Positions 24,286 to 33,807 of a stretch of 53,795 nucleotides of DNA are shown here, one piece after another; position 1 is the first letter of the stretch, and each line of letters opens with the position of its first letter. Location of the stretch: contig JBCCLI010000002.1 of NCBI GenBank assembly GCA_039026975.1, positions 1-53,795 on the forward strand, read 5' to 3'. Under the pieces are notes generated by a model, which was not told the origin of the DNA, ran no database searches, and saw only the letters and a list, made by a program, of their open reading frames with translations. The stretch is from JBCBKZ01 sp039026975. GTDB taxonomy: Bacteria; Bacteroidota; Bacteroidia; J057. The position numbers and the translations under genes are program-made.

Positions 24286-25011
24286 ATGATGCCCATGAGA
24301 AGACTTATATGTTGGTTCTTATTATCTGTCAATATGTCGGCCGGCTTTTCTCAGGCCGGGAAAGGCTTAGATCAGGCTGATATATACAGCGTATTGCCCT
24401 TAGATACACTTATTCAAAGGGCTGTCTTAAATTCTCCTTTACTGGAAGTGAAAGATGCCCAAATAAGTGCGAAAGAATATGACATGGAGGCAAGCAGGCT
24501 GGAATGGACCAGGAACCTGGCCTTAATAGGAAGCGGTACATATGGATCTGGAAGTTTCTTAAGTAACATTCAAGATGGTTCTGTTTCTGCTTTTCAGCTT
24601 ACTAATAGAACCTCCCTGAATTATGCAATAGGCTTTTCTGTAAGAATTTCTCCTTATGATATTTTTGGAACTAAAAGAGAAAGCAGAAAAAAGGACTATG
24701 AAATCCTGGCTGTGAGAAAAGAAAAAAATATCATCATTCAAGAGGTCAGAAATGAGGTAATCAGATTGTACAGTAATCTTCAATTGGCCCAAAACCTCAT
24801 TTCAGTTTGGATAGATCAATATCAGTCAGCAGACCTTGCGTGCAAGCTAGCTGAGAAATACTATCAAGAAGGAAATACCACTACAAGTGAATACACTATG
24901 GCCCTGGCAAAGAGAAATGGGGCTTTAAAAGAACTGGAAATAGCGAAAGCGGAATTCTGGAAATCTCAAAAATTATTGGAATCTATTGTAGGGGATTCTA
25001 TCAGTGAATAG
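24286..25011 (+). CDS. single-repeat (half-length) TolC-like outer-membrane protein
   Basis: A 241-residue protein with a probable signal peptide (about 1-22; start may be ATG 24286, 24289 or 24295). One outer-membrane-efflux repeat is seen: LPLDTLIQRAVLNSPLLEVKD helix (about 37-57), a beta-rich middle (about 80-120), then a long helix pair including LAQNLISVWIDQYQSADL and KYYQEGNTTTSEYTMALAK (about 163-215). Normal TolC proteins have two such repeats and over 400 residues. It lies between the acyltransferase and Wzc genes, where a polysaccharide export protein would be expected, so an export role is plausible. Such short forms may be normal in this lineage; a truncated full-length protein is the alternative, although the reading frame ends cleanly and is coupled to Wzc by 3 nt. 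Confidence 0.65.
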   Translation: MMPMRRLICWFLLSVNMSAGFSQAGKGLDQADIYSVLPLDTLIQRAVLNSPLLEVKDAQISAKEYDMEASRLEWTRNLALIGSGTYGSGSFLSNIQDGSVSAFQLTNRTSLNYAIGFSVRISPYDIFGTKRESRKKDYEILAVRKEKNIIIQEVRNEVIRLYSNLQLAQNLISVWIDQYQSADLACKLAEKYYQEGNTTTSEYTMALAKRNGALKELEIAKAEFWKSQKLLESIVGDSISE

Positions 25012-25014
25012 ACT

Positions 25015-27183
25015 ATGAATCTAGTCCAATTCATACGGCTACTTTGGAAGCACTTCTGGCTCATACTAGGGATGGGTCTATTGATGGGAGGCTTAGTATT
25101 CTTCTTGACAGAGGGGGATAAAAAGTCCTATTCATCTTTTTCTATTGTAAATACAGGCTTAGTATCAGGATATAGCATAGAGAAATCCTCTAATTCCAGG
25201 GTGGATTATGCCTATGTATCCAGTGAGTTTGATAACCTCATTAATCTGGCCAGGTCTTATGAGACCTTGGAAACACTTAGTCTTCAACTATTATCTGAGA
25301 GTATTAAGGCTAAAAAAGCAGATAATAAAATCATCTCTGCAGAGGGCTTCCCACAGCTAGGAGAAAAGCTTACAACCTTACCGCTACAAAAATTTCAGGG
25401 AACAGAGAATATGGAGGAGATATTGGCTTACCTCAGTCAGGCTAAGGAAGATCTCTCCCACCCAGTGTATGCACTTATCTTCTCAGATGATGACTTTTTC
25501 GGGGTAGATCACCTGGTGGCTAACCTTAGGATTAGTAGAGAAGGCAAAAGTGATATGCTCAAGTTTACCTATGAAACCAGTGATCCTGCCATATGTAAGC
25601 GGACGCTGGAACTGCTTATTGAAATCTTCATCACTAAACAAAAAGCCTTAAAGGAGGAACAGTCTACTTCTGTGGTTAACTTTTTTGAGGAGGCTACCCG
25701 TGAGTCTGCTGACAAGTTGAAATCAGAGGAGCTAGCCATGAAGACCTTCCGCGAAAATCATAGGATCATCAATTACTATGAACAGACGCGTTTCATCGCG
25801 GGGAAGCGGGAAGATCTCTACGAGAAGTTTAATGGCGAATTAATGAAACGAGCGGCCGCCAAGGCTTCTCTGGGGCGGCTGGAAGATAAGCTCTCTGAGC
25901 GGGTAAACCTGGCTACTGTCCATAGAGGACTTGCCCAAAAGAGAAATACACTTTCGCGTTTGCAGGCAGAGTTAGTAGCCACAGAACTGGCTAAGGACTA
26001 CCGGAATGAAGGAACAGACCCCCAGAAGGAAAAATTCTTAAGAGCTAGAGTAGAAAAAGTAGAGAGAGAATTAAGAGAGAATGCGGAAAACGCCTTTAAT
26101 ATTGTGGTTACTCCTGAAGGAGCGGAGCTGAAAAATATGATTTCTTCCTGGCTGGAGAATTACCTAGCCTTGGAGGAAGCTAATGCAAGGATCACGGTCA
26201 TGGAGAAGCGGAAGAAAGAGTTTGAAGCCCTCTATGATAACTTTGCCCCCCTGGGCTCCAAGCTAAAAAAGATTGAAAGAACCATAGATGTAGCAGAGCG
26301 GGAGTACCTGGAAAATCTCCATAGTTTAAACCAGGCAAGGTTACATCAGCATAACCTGATGATGTCCACTAATCTCATTGTGGTGGATAAGCCCTTTTAT
26401 CCGCTTAAGCCAGCTAAGTCTAAGCGCTTACTACTGGTTATTGTATCATTCCTGGCCGGGATGATTCTGGTTCTGGTTACCGCCATAGGAATGGAGTATC
26501 TGGATAAAAGTCTGAGAAATCCAAGGGTAGCCTTTGAACAAACTAAGCTTGCTCTGGGAGGGATGTTTCCTCACTTCCCTGAGACAGGGACAGATACCCG
26601 CATTTATTTTGAGGAGATTAACTCTCTCACAACAGGATTACTCGTCCAGAATATTCAGGCAGAAGTAGATAGTCTGGCAGGCGTAAACCAACCCAAATGT
26701 ATTTCTATCATTAGTGTAAGAGAAGGAGAGGGGAAAAGTTATGTGGCTAAGCTTATCAAAGAGCGTTTTGAGCAGCTAGGCAGTAATATTCTGTATATCT
26801 ACCCAAAGCACGAAAACTATAACTATTCAAATGACTGGACCTTTATAAACAACCAAACAGAACAGGATCTTACCCCTGAACTAGCCCCTGATATTAATAA
26901 GTTTTCTTATGTCATCATTGAGTATCCCAGTATACTTAAGCACCAGTATCCTACGCACTTACTCAATAAATCCGAGCTTACTCTTATGGTATGTGACGCA
27001 GGAAGAGTATGGCGTGAGGTAGATAAAAAAGCCTTACAAACATTTGAAAAAGGAACTAACCAAAAGCCACTTCTGGTATTAAATAAGACCAAAGTTGATG
27101 AGCTAGAGGACTTCATAGGAGAGGTTCCGAAGAAAAGATCAACCCTTAGGAAAAAACTTAAAAATATAATTGTAAAAGCATAA
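25015..27183 (+). CDS. Wzc-like polysaccharide co-polymerase with degenerate kinase domain
   Basis: A 722-residue inner-membrane protein. It has an N-terminal Wzz-type membrane helix (about 14-32), a long periplasmic coiled-coil region (about 215-450), a second membrane helix (about 470-490) and a cytoplasmic P-loop domain (about 555-722). The Walker A loop is kept (REGEGKSY, about 568-575). The Walker A' Asp-x-Asp is replaced (ILYIYPKHE), Walker B reads VIIEYPS instead of VIIDxPP, and no C-terminal tyrosine cluster is present (tail KKLKNIIVKA). Tyrosine autophosphorylation is therefore doubtful. It would set chain length and couple polymerisation to export, next to the TolC-like gene. Confidence 0.85.
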   Translation: MNLVQFIRLLWKHFWLILGMGLLMGGLVFFLTEGDKKSYSSFSIVNTGLVSGYSIEKSSNSRVDYAYVSSEFDNLINLARSYETLETLSLQLLSESIKAKKADNKIISAEGFPQLGEKLTTLPLQKFQGTENMEEILAYLSQAKEDLSHPVYALIFSDDDFFGVDHLVANLRISREGKSDMLKFTYETSDPAICKRTLELLIEIFITKQKALKEEQSTSVVNFFEEATRESADKLKSEELAMKTFRENHRIINYYEQTRFIAGKREDLYEKFNGELMKRAAAKASLGRLEDKLSERVNLATVHRGLAQKRNTLSRLQAELVATELAKDYRNEGTDPQKEKFLRARVEKVERELRENAENAFNIVVTPEGAELKNMISSWLENYLALEEANARITVMEKRKKEFEALYDNFAPLGSKLKKIERTIDVAEREYLENLHSLNQARLHQHNLMMSTNLIVVDKPFYPLKPAKSKRLLLVIVSFLAGMILVLVTAIGMEYLDKSLRNPRVAFEQTKLALGGMFPHFPETGTDTRIYFEEINSLTTGLLVQNIQAEVDSLAGVNQPKCISIISVREGEGKSYVAKLIKERFEQLGSNILYIYPKHENYNYSNDWTFINNQTEQDLTPELAPDINKFSYVIIEYPSILKHQYPTHLLNKSELTLMVCDAGRVWREVDKKALQTFEKGTNQKPLLVLNKTKVDELEDFIGEVPKKRSTLRKKLKNIIVKA

Positions 27184-27202
27184 ACAGCCGGGAGGAAAAA
27201 GG

Positions 27203-28462
27203 ATGGAGGTAAAATATTTATTGTGTATTGGTACCCCTGCATGGGAAGGGAATTACCAGAAATCTACCCTGGAACTTCTGAAAGAGCTATCAAAGACATA
27301 CCATGTTTTGTATGTAGAATTTCCATTCTCATTCTTAGACCTGCTAAGAAGTTTTCAGAGAAACAGCACTATTCCCAGGCAGCGTATTTTAAGGAGAAAA
27401 AAACGCCTAAGGTTCTTCTCCCAAAGTCAGGACAGAGGGCTCCACGTACTAACTCTCCCTCCCTTATTTCCCATAAACTGGCTTCCTCCAGGCTTCCTCT
27501 ACAATACCTTTGCCAGGATAAATGCGAGTATGGCCAGAAGGGCTATACGTAGAGCCTTAAAAGAATTAGGGTTTGAAAAACCCGTGGTTATGAATGCCCT
27601 GCAACCTATTCTGGGGAGATACTTAATAGGAGATTTTCAGGAATCAGGAAGAATTTACTACTGCTATGATGAAATTAGTGAGGCCCCTTGGTTGTCAAAG
27701 CATGGGACAAGATTAGAAAAGGAACTGATTCCTCTCATGGATGCTGTCATTACTACCTCGGAACCCCTAAAGCGGAGAAAACTTTCACTCTCAGTTCCTA
27801 CCTATGTGGTAAAAAATGGGGTGGACTATCATTTATTCTCTAAAGCCTATCATAGAAGATGTGAACGCCTGAAGGCAAATATAGGTCCTAAAACCGTAGG
27901 CTATGTTGGCAGCATGGACTTCAGGATGGATGTAAACCTATTACAGTACTTGGTGGAGTCAAGACCTGATGTATACTTTCTTTTTGTAGGGCCCATCACA
28001 GATCAAGGCTTGCGGCTAAGTTTGAGTGTATATGATAATGTAATTTTTGCTGGCCCCCAACAGCCCGACAGACTTCCCTACTGGTTGGCTAAAATGGATG
28101 TGGGCATCATCCCTTTTGTAAACAATGGGTTTACCCAGAACATCTATCCCATGAAAATCAATGAATACCTGGCGGCAGGCTTAGCCGTGGTAAGTACGGA
28201 TTTTGGGGATTTGAAGGATTTTGAAGAAGTGATTACCATTACAGATGATGCGGCCACTTTCCTTACGGCAGTAGGGGAAGGACTGGAAAATAGAACGCTT
28301 GCTCTTGCAAGAGAAAGAAACCTGATTTCCAAAGGGAACTCCTGGCAGGCAAGAGTCAATAAAATGGAGCAGACCCTGGATAAGGTACTTCAAAGAAAGC
28401 AGAACAACCATAGGCAGTCACTCAAAAGAGGGAAGTGGAGCAAAAAAAAATCTGCCTCCTAG
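27203..28462 (+). CDS. family 1/4 glycosyltransferase
   Basis: A 419-residue GT-B enzyme that ends the exopolysaccharide locus. The C-terminal nucleotide-sugar domain shows TVGYVGSMDFRMDVNLLQYLVE (about 231-252), VYFLFVGPITDQGLR and IYPMKINEYLAAGLAVVST (about 314-332). The N-terminal half has the YYCYDEISEAPWLSKHG motif common to a UDP-sugar glycosyltransferase group of capsule loci. The ATG at 27203 follows a GGAGG purine run about 8 nt upstream, an unusually good Shine-Dalgarno match here. The 3' end contains nine consecutive A (28442-28450). The gene is convergent with the DPP-IV gene. Confidence 0.85.
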   Translation: MEVKYLLCIGTPAWEGNYQKSTLELLKELSKTYHVLYVEFPFSFLDLLRSFQRNSTIPRQRILRRKKRLRFFSQSQDRGLHVLTLPPLFPINWLPPGFLYNTFARINASMARRAIRRALKELGFEKPVVMNALQPILGRYLIGDFQESGRIYYCYDEISEAPWLSKHGTRLEKELIPLMDAVITTSEPLKRRKLSLSVPTYVVKNGVDYHLFSKAYHRRCERLKANIGPKTVGYVGSMDFRMDVNLLQYLVESRPDVYFLFVGPITDQGLRLSLSVYDNVIFAGPQQPDRLPYWLAKMDVGIIPFVNNGFTQNIYPMKINEYLAAGLAVVSTDFGDLKDFEEVITITDDAATFLTAVGEGLENRTLALARERNLISKGNSWQARVNKMEQTLDKVLQRKQNNHRQSLKRGKWSKKKSAS

Positions 28463-28643
28463 GCTTTCCATACATCAAATGGGCCCTGTAGAAAGATCTT
28501 CCCATAGAAATATGTAATACATGCCCCAGCAGTGAGAAAGAAATGAAGGGGTCAATATATTCTCCCAGAAAATAGTGTATCAGCGGACGGTCCATGTTAC
28601 TCATAGACCTACATCCTACTAGTTCCTGACAGAAAGCCTTTCC

Positions 28644-30827
28644 CTACTGGAAATCAGGGCTGGTACTTAGAAACTCCTTGAACCAAAACCTGATAGCAGA
28701 TTTATTGAAATGGGTTCTCTTGGCGCCCCTGTATGCATGACGCTGATCAGGATAAGCCATAAACTCAAACTCCTTCCCCAAATCTGTCAGGGCATCCACC
28801 ACTTGTAGGGAATTCTGCATATGAACATTATCATCTGCTGTTCCATGGGAGAGGAACAGTTTACCTTTTAGGTTCTCTAGATAAGTGAGGGTAGAGCCTT
28901 TTAGGTATCCCTCTGGGTTTTCTTCAGGCGTATCCATATACCGCTCTGTGTAAACAGCATCATACAGCCGCCAATCTGATACAGGGGCTCTGGATACTCC
29001 ATGGGTAAAGTAGTCTGCTCCTACTGTGAGTGCCATTAAGGTGGTGTAGCCTCCATAGCTTCCACCCGTGATGCCTATTTTACTTTCATCTATGAATGGC
29101 TGTTCCCTAAGCCATTTAACCCCTGCTATTAAGTCATGCATTTCCCACTTGCCCAGGTTCCTATGCATATTAGCTACCCCTTTTTTTCCAAAATGTCCTG
29201 ACCCTCTATGGTCAACAGCAAAAATGATAATCCCCCTCTGTGCATAGAAGTGCTGCTGGAGGTTTCTAAAGCTGTTGGTGACCCTTTTTCTGTCAGGCCC
29301 AGCATAAATATCAAAGATGACGGGGTATTTCTTATTTATGTCAAAGTCAGGTGGAAGAATCCAATAAGCAGGTAGTTTCAGTCCATCTCCTGAAGGTACT
29401 GTAAAGGTTTCTGCATTCCCCCAGTTGTATTTTTCCATTTCTTCTGTTGCTTGTTCCCCCAGGGTTTTCAATACCTCACCTTTACGGTCGATGAGCACCA
29501 TTTTTCTGGGATGAATCAAGTCGCTATAGGTATCTATGAAGTAGGTACAGTCAGGGCTGGCCTTGAGAGAATGAACCCCTTCTTGCTGCGTAATCTTATT
29601 AATTCTTCTACTTTGAATCCCTACTGAAAATAGATGCTGTTCTAGTGTATTATCTTTATCGGCAGTGAAGTAGAGGGTACTTTGGCGGCTATTGGTACCT
29701 AGAATTTCTTTTACCTGCCACTCACCCTCTGTCAGCTGTTTCAATAACGCTCCTTCCATGCTGTAGTGGTAGATATGGGCATATCCACTTTTATCTGACC
29801 TGATAAGAAATCCTTTCTCTTCTGTCAACATTTGAAAGTGGGTATGTTGGAAGAATTGTACCCATTCCTTCTGCTTCTCCTCATATAACAGTCTTCTTTT
29901 TCCCGTTTGTGGATTTGCTGCATAAATGACTAGGTGGTTTTGGCCTCTATTCATTTGCTGGAAGGTGAGTTCCTTACCATCAGGCGTCCAGCTAGGCCAT
30001 GCAGTATACTCAAGGGATTCATTAGTATCCATCCAGTTTAGGGTTCCACTTTCTATGTCTACTACTCCCAGTTTAACTCCTGGATTATTATCTCCTGCTT
30101 TTGGGTAGCGTTGCGTTTCTATTTCTCCATGAACACCATCAGCACCTGTAATGGTGAAGGTAGGGACTTCCCTGTCATCAAACTGCAGGAAAGCTAATTT
30201 CTTGCTGTCAGGAGACCACCAGAAAGCAGCATAGTGGGAGGATCTCCTCAGAATTTCTTCCATGTATACCCAAGAACTCCATCCATTATAGATGAGGTCA
30301 TTACCATCCTTAGTCAGTTGGCGTTCTTCTCCGGTCGCCAGATTCATAGTAAAGAGGTTGTGCGCCCTAGTGTAAGCTATATGCTTTCCATCCGGAGAAA
30401 ACCGCGGATTTTTCTCCATTAAAGCGGGGGTGTCAGTTAGCTGCCTAAATTCCTGTATCTTATTTTTATAGGCATATAGGTCCCCTTTACTGACCAGAAT
30501 ATACGTTTGGAAATCTGGAGAAATGGCAGCAGAAGAGGAGGGAAGTGTGCTAGTAGAGAAAGGAGTGGGAAGCTTCCCCATCTTGACTATGGAGGCAAAT
30601 CCCTCTGTTCCTGCTTCTCCAGAGAGTAGTTCGTAGCCACCAGCTGTGGGTTGGGCCAATACAAATGTTTCTTGATTAGCCCATCCCTTGAAGGTAGGCA
30701 GGGAAGTTAACAGATAGGGCATTCCATATTCAAATGCCTGTTCGTAGGAAAAAGAGGCTTGCCCCCAAAGACATTGAGTAGGTAGCCAAATAAACAAGGC
30801 AGCGATAGATAAGAGTATTCTGGTCAT
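28644..30827 (-). CDS. S9B prolyl oligopeptidase family, dipeptidyl peptidase IV
   Basis: A 727-residue secreted peptidase. A signal peptide (about 1-22, ending CLWGQA) is followed by a DPP-IV N-terminal beta-propeller (about 80-460, with repeats such as NPRFSPDGKHIAYTR and WWSPDSKKLAFLQF) and an alpha/beta-hydrolase domain (about 490-727). Catalytic residues are Ser in GGSYGGYT (about 590), Asp in HGTADDNVHMQN (about 664) and His in PDQRHAYRG (about 697). The exopeptidase Glu-Glu motif is present in the propeller (YMEEILRRS). It would cleave X-Pro dipeptides from peptides in the periplasm or at the surface. It is unlinked in function to the neighbouring locus. Confidence 0.93.
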   Translation of the reverse strand: MTRILLSIAALFIWLPTQCLWGQASFSYEQAFEYGMPYLLTSLPTFKGWANQETFVLAQPTAGGYELLSGEAGTEGFASIVKMGKLPTPFSTSTLPSSSAAISPDFQTYILVSKGDLYAYKNKIQEFRQLTDTPALMEKNPRFSPDGKHIAYTRAHNLFTMNLATGEERQLTKDGNDLIYNGWSSWVYMEEILRRSSHYAAFWWSPDSKKLAFLQFDDREVPTFTITGADGVHGEIETQRYPKAGDNNPGVKLGVVDIESGTLNWMDTNESLEYTAWPSWTPDGKELTFQQMNRGQNHLVIYAANPQTGKRRLLYEEKQKEWVQFFQHTHFQMLTEEKGFLIRSDKSGYAHIYHYSMEGALLKQLTEGEWQVKEILGTNSRQSTLYFTADKDNTLEQHLFSVGIQSRRINKITQQEGVHSLKASPDCTYFIDTYSDLIHPRKMVLIDRKGEVLKTLGEQATEEMEKYNWGNAETFTVPSGDGLKLPAYWILPPDFDINKKYPVIFDIYAGPDRKRVTNSFRNLQQHFYAQRGIIIFAVDHRGSGHFGKKGVANMHRNLGKWEMHDLIAGVKWLREQPFIDESKIGITGGSYGGYTTLMALTVGADYFTHGVSRAPVSDWRLYDAVYTERYMDTPEENPEGYLKGSTLTYLENLKGKLFLSHGTADDNVHMQNSLQVVDALTDLGKEFEFMAYPDQRHAYRGAKRTHFNKSAIRFWFKEFLSTSPDFQ

Positions 30828-31006
30828 GAACGGTTAAGCTATAGCAATTCTGTAATAATCAAATTAACACATTTTTTGGCTTTCCTGTAACTACTTGTAA
30901 GAGTTGTGATAATGAAGGTGCCTAGAGGGGCAAAGCGTAATTTTCGGAAATTTCCCTACCTTTACTCATAGTTGATTATTCCTTTACTCGCTACAATTAC
31001 AATACT

Positions 31007-32011
31007 ATGAGAAGATCAAAGATAGCTGGTATTGGGTACTACGTACCTAAAAACGTAGTAACTAATGACGATCTGGCTAAACGGATGACTACCTCTGATG
31101 AATGGATCAGAGAACGGTCTGGAATCCAGCAAAGGCGGTATTTCACACCTGGGGAGGATACCGTTTCTAATATGGGGACAAGGGCTGCTAAGATTGCGAT
31201 AGAAAAAGCTGGTCTACAAATTGATGATATAGACTTTATTATTTTTGCTACGCTCAACCCGGATTATATGTTTCCCGGCTCCGGTGTATTAGTTCAGAGA
31301 GAACTGGGCCTAAATAAAAAGGGCGTGCCTGCCTTAGATATCCGCAACCAATGCTCAGGCTTCATCTATGGGTTATCCATAGCGGATCAATTCATTAAAA
31401 CAGGGATGTATAAAAATGTCCTGATGATAGGAGCAGAGATCCATTCTTCTGGGCTTGATTTTTCTGATGAAGGAAGAGATGTTACGGTCCTTTTTGGAGA
31501 CGGTGCAGGAGCTGTTGTGTTGCAAGCTACTGAAGAAGAAGAAAAGGGTGTGCTGACCACTCACTTACATGCTGATGGTGAGTATGCTGAAAAATTAGCT
31601 GTGTTAGCCCCCTCAGGACATAAGGAGAGACACCTTACCCATGAAATGATAGATGATCGTTCTATTTATCCCGTAATGAATGGTCGTTTTGTGTTTAAAC
31701 TTGCTGTGGAAAAGTTCCCGGAAGTCATCATGGAAGCTTTGAAAACCACAGGCTACACGACAGATGATATAGATATGTTTATTCCGCATCAGGCAAATCT
31801 TAGAATTGCCGAAGCTGTACGTAAAACATTAGGGCTTAGTCCTGAGAAGGTACATAATAACATCATGAAATTTGGAAATACCACTGCTGCTTCTATTCCT
31901 ATCGCTTTGGGAGAAGCCTGTGAGCTAGGCAAAGTAAAAGAAGGGGATTTAGTATGTCTGGCAGCCTTTGGAAGTGGCTTCACTTGGGCTTCTGCTCTAA
32001 TTAGGTGGTAG
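31007..32011 (+). CDS. fabH: 3-oxoacyl-ACP synthase III (KAS III)
   Basis: A 334-residue condensing enzyme that starts fatty-acid synthesis by joining an acyl-CoA primer to malonyl-ACP. The catalytic triad is Cys116 (NQCSGF), His261 (PHQANLRI) and Asn291 (FGNTTAASIP). FGDGAGAVVLQ (about 166-176) is also present. The family length is normal. A variant -7 box TACCTTTA lies at 30957-30964, about 40 nt before the ATG, and a strong terminator follows at 32037. No other fatty-acid genes are nearby; a second, pathway-specific KAS III role is possible but unsupported. Confidence 0.93.
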   Translation: MRRSKIAGIGYYVPKNVVTNDDLAKRMTTSDEWIRERSGIQQRRYFTPGEDTVSNMGTRAAKIAIEKAGLQIDDIDFIIFATLNPDYMFPGSGVLVQRELGLNKKGVPALDIRNQCSGFIYGLSIADQFIKTGMYKNVLMIGAEIHSSGLDFSDEGRDVTVLFGDGAGAVVLQATEEEEKGVLTTHLHADGEYAEKLAVLAPSGHKERHLTHEMIDDRSIYPVMNGRFVFKLAVEKFPEVIMEALKTTGYTTDDIDMFIPHQANLRIAEAVRKTLGLSPEKVHNNIMKFGNTTAASIPIALGEACELGKVKEGDLVCLAAFGSGFTWASALIRW

Positions 32012-32036
32012 TCATATCCCAAGTTTAAGGTATAAT

Positions 32037-32071
32037 CCGACAGATATAAGTTCATATCTGTCGGCTTTTTT
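32037..32071 (+). terminator. rho-independent terminator of fabH
   Basis: ccgacagatat (32037-32047) and atatctgtcgg (32054-32064) form an 11-bp perfect stem with a 6-nt loop, followed by CTTTTTT. It lies 26 nt after the fabH stop. Confidence 0.9.
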
Positions 32072-32137
32072 ATAGGATGAAAACTCTCCTTCCAGATTAC
32101 CGTTAAAAGTATATGTGTCCTAAAGCGCTACGGAGGC

Positions 32138-32170
32138 TTTAGTACCTAATCAGTTGGGATTCTATTTTTG
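32138..32170 (+). promoter_or_regulatory. candidate degP promoter
   Basis: TATTTTTG (32163-32170) is an exact TAnnTTTG match, with a TTTA box 21 nt upstream (32138-32141) in place of TTTG. A ctaaagc/gctttag hairpin (32120-32126 and 32136-32142) overlaps the upstream box and could be an operator. The ATG at 32202 lies 31 nt downstream. Confidence 0.45.
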
Positions 32171-32201
32171 CTGTACTTCGAACCGTTAATTGACTAAATC
32201 G

Positions 32202-33647
32202 ATGAAAAATTTGCTCTATATATTGCTGGCTGGAGTTATAGGAGGATTGGTAGTATTGGCAGGGAATAAGTTTACTACAGGGCAGGCAGATTCCGGGCCT
32301 GTAGTGGAGTTTGCTCCTTCTAAACTTACTAAGCTGCAGGATGACCTGCCCGGTCTGGATTTTACCTTTGCTGCAGAAAGATCTATCCCTATGGTAGTTC
32401 ACATTAGGTCTACCTCCCTGGTGGGAAGAACAGGATCAAATGATTTCTTCAATGATTTCTTTGGGAATAGAAGAAGAAGAGGAGAACGGGAAGAAAGAAG
32501 ACAAGGAAGTGGCTCCGGTGTAATTATTAGTGCAGATGGATATATTGTTACTAATAACCATGTGATAGAAGATGCGGAAGAAATAGAAGTGCAACTACAT
32601 GATAATCGGATATACAAGGCTAAGCTTATAGGTACTGACCCCAATACGGACATAGCCCTAATAAAAATTAACGAGAGCGATCTATCCTATATGCTATTTG
32701 CAGACTCAGATGAAGTAAGAGTAGGAGAGTGGGTGCTGGCGGTAGGAAATCCTTTTAGTCTGGCCTCTACGGTAACTGCAGGTATCGTAAGTGCCAAGGG
32801 TAGAAGTATTAATATTATCGGAGGAGATGCTCCCATAGAATCATTCATCCAGACAGACGCGGCTGTAAATCCGGGTAATAGTGGAGGAGCCTTAGTGAAC
32901 CTTCAAGGAGACCTCATAGGGATTAATACCGCTATTGCTACGCCTAACGGTGTGTATGCAGGCTATTCTTTCGCAGTGCCCAGTGAAATTGTAGCTAAAA
33001 TTGTGGAGGATTTAAAAAGCTTCGGGGTGGTACAAAGAGCCTATTTAGGGGTGCTTATCCGAGGCCTCAATGGAAATATGGCAGAATCATTAGGGTTAGC
33101 GCTTACTGAGGGGGTTTACATTGACAGCGTGATGGTAAATAGTGCAGCAGAAGATGCCGGTGTGCGAAAAGGAGATGTAGTCCTAAAAGTAGATGAAGTA
33201 GAGGTAAAGAATTCTCCAGAGTTACTAGAACAGATCGGCAGGCACAGGCCCGGTGATGAAGTGAAGCTTACCTTGTCCAGAAAGGGAGAAATTGTCAATA
33301 AAGTAGTTAAACTAAAAAATCAGTCTGGAAATACGGAAATAGTGGAGAAGAAAGCGCCAGATGCACTTGAAATATTAGGAGCAGAATTTGAAACCATAGA
33401 AGATGAAGAGGCGGAAAAACTGGACATTAGTGGAGGGGTAAGGGTGACGAGAATCATTTCTGGCAGACTGAAAGAAGAAACTAGTATGGAAGAAGGATTT
33501 ATCATTACACATATTGATGGAGAAAAGGTAAGCAGTGTAAGAGTCTTGGAGGAGATTATTGAAAAGAAAGGAGATAATGAAGGGGTAATGCTGGAAGGAA
33601 TTTATGCAGGGAGCTCCAGAAAGTATTTCTACGCCTTTGGTATGTAG
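32202..33647 (+). CDS. degP: Do/HtrA-family periplasmic serine protease
   Basis: About 481 residues from ATG 32202 (MKNLLYILLAGVIGGLVVLAGNKF), with a signal peptide or anchor at 1-21; a TTG four codons upstream is a weaker start. The trypsin-like domain (about 55-260) has the triad His120 (VTNNHVIEDAE), Asp150 (DPNTDIALIK) and Ser227 (NPGNSGGAL). Two PDZ domains follow (about 265-360 and 390-480). An arginine-rich loop NRRRRGEREERR lies at 89-100, just before the catalytic core, as in the LA loop of DegP/DegQ. It would degrade or refold misfolded envelope proteins. The gene is preceded by its own promoter-like box. Confidence 0.92.
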   Translation: MKNLLYILLAGVIGGLVVLAGNKFTTGQADSGPVVEFAPSKLTKLQDDLPGLDFTFAAERSIPMVVHIRSTSLVGRTGSNDFFNDFFGNRRRRGEREERRQGSGSGVIISADGYIVTNNHVIEDAEEIEVQLHDNRIYKAKLIGTDPNTDIALIKINESDLSYMLFADSDEVRVGEWVLAVGNPFSLASTVTAGIVSAKGRSINIIGGDAPIESFIQTDAAVNPGNSGGALVNLQGDLIGINTAIATPNGVYAGYSFAVPSEIVAKIVEDLKSFGVVQRAYLGVLIRGLNGNMAESLGLALTEGVYIDSVMVNSAAEDAGVRKGDVVLKVDEVEVKNSPELLEQIGRHRPGDEVKLTLSRKGEIVNKVVKLKNQSGNTEIVEKKAPDALEILGAEFETIEDEEAEKLDISGGVRVTRIISGRLKEETSMEEGFIITHIDGEKVSSVRVLEEIIEKKGDNEGVMLEGIYAGSSRKYFYAFGM

Positions 33648-33670
33648 ACAAGGAAAATATAGATACTTAA

Positions 33671-33701
33671 AAAGAGGCTTTCTGGAATGGAAAGTCTCTT
33701 T
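33671..33701 (+). terminator. probable degP terminator
   Basis: aaagaggctttc (33671-33682) and gaaagtctcttt (33690-33701) form a 12-bp stem with one G-T pair and a 7-nt loop. The following sequence is only weakly T-rich, so efficiency is uncertain. Confidence 0.5.
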
Positions 33702-33807
33702 GAGTTAGGGGGCTCATTTCTTTCCTGAAATTGGGTATCCCTATCTCAGGGTAGGGTAGTATGATGAAACCTAAGTAGTCTGATCTTCCTTTTCCTACCA
33801 TAAAACG

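Noticed and set aside
28442..28450. nine-A run at the 3' end of the last glycosyltransferase gene as a frameshift site
   Set aside because: The normal stop follows five codons later and no second frame offers a meaningful extension; it is an ordinary Lys-rich tail.
12912..28462. Exopolysaccharide locus as recently acquired foreign DNA
   Set aside because: No mobile element, tRNA or terminal repeat borders it, and base composition by eye is like the rest of the window; a proper composition analysis was not possible.
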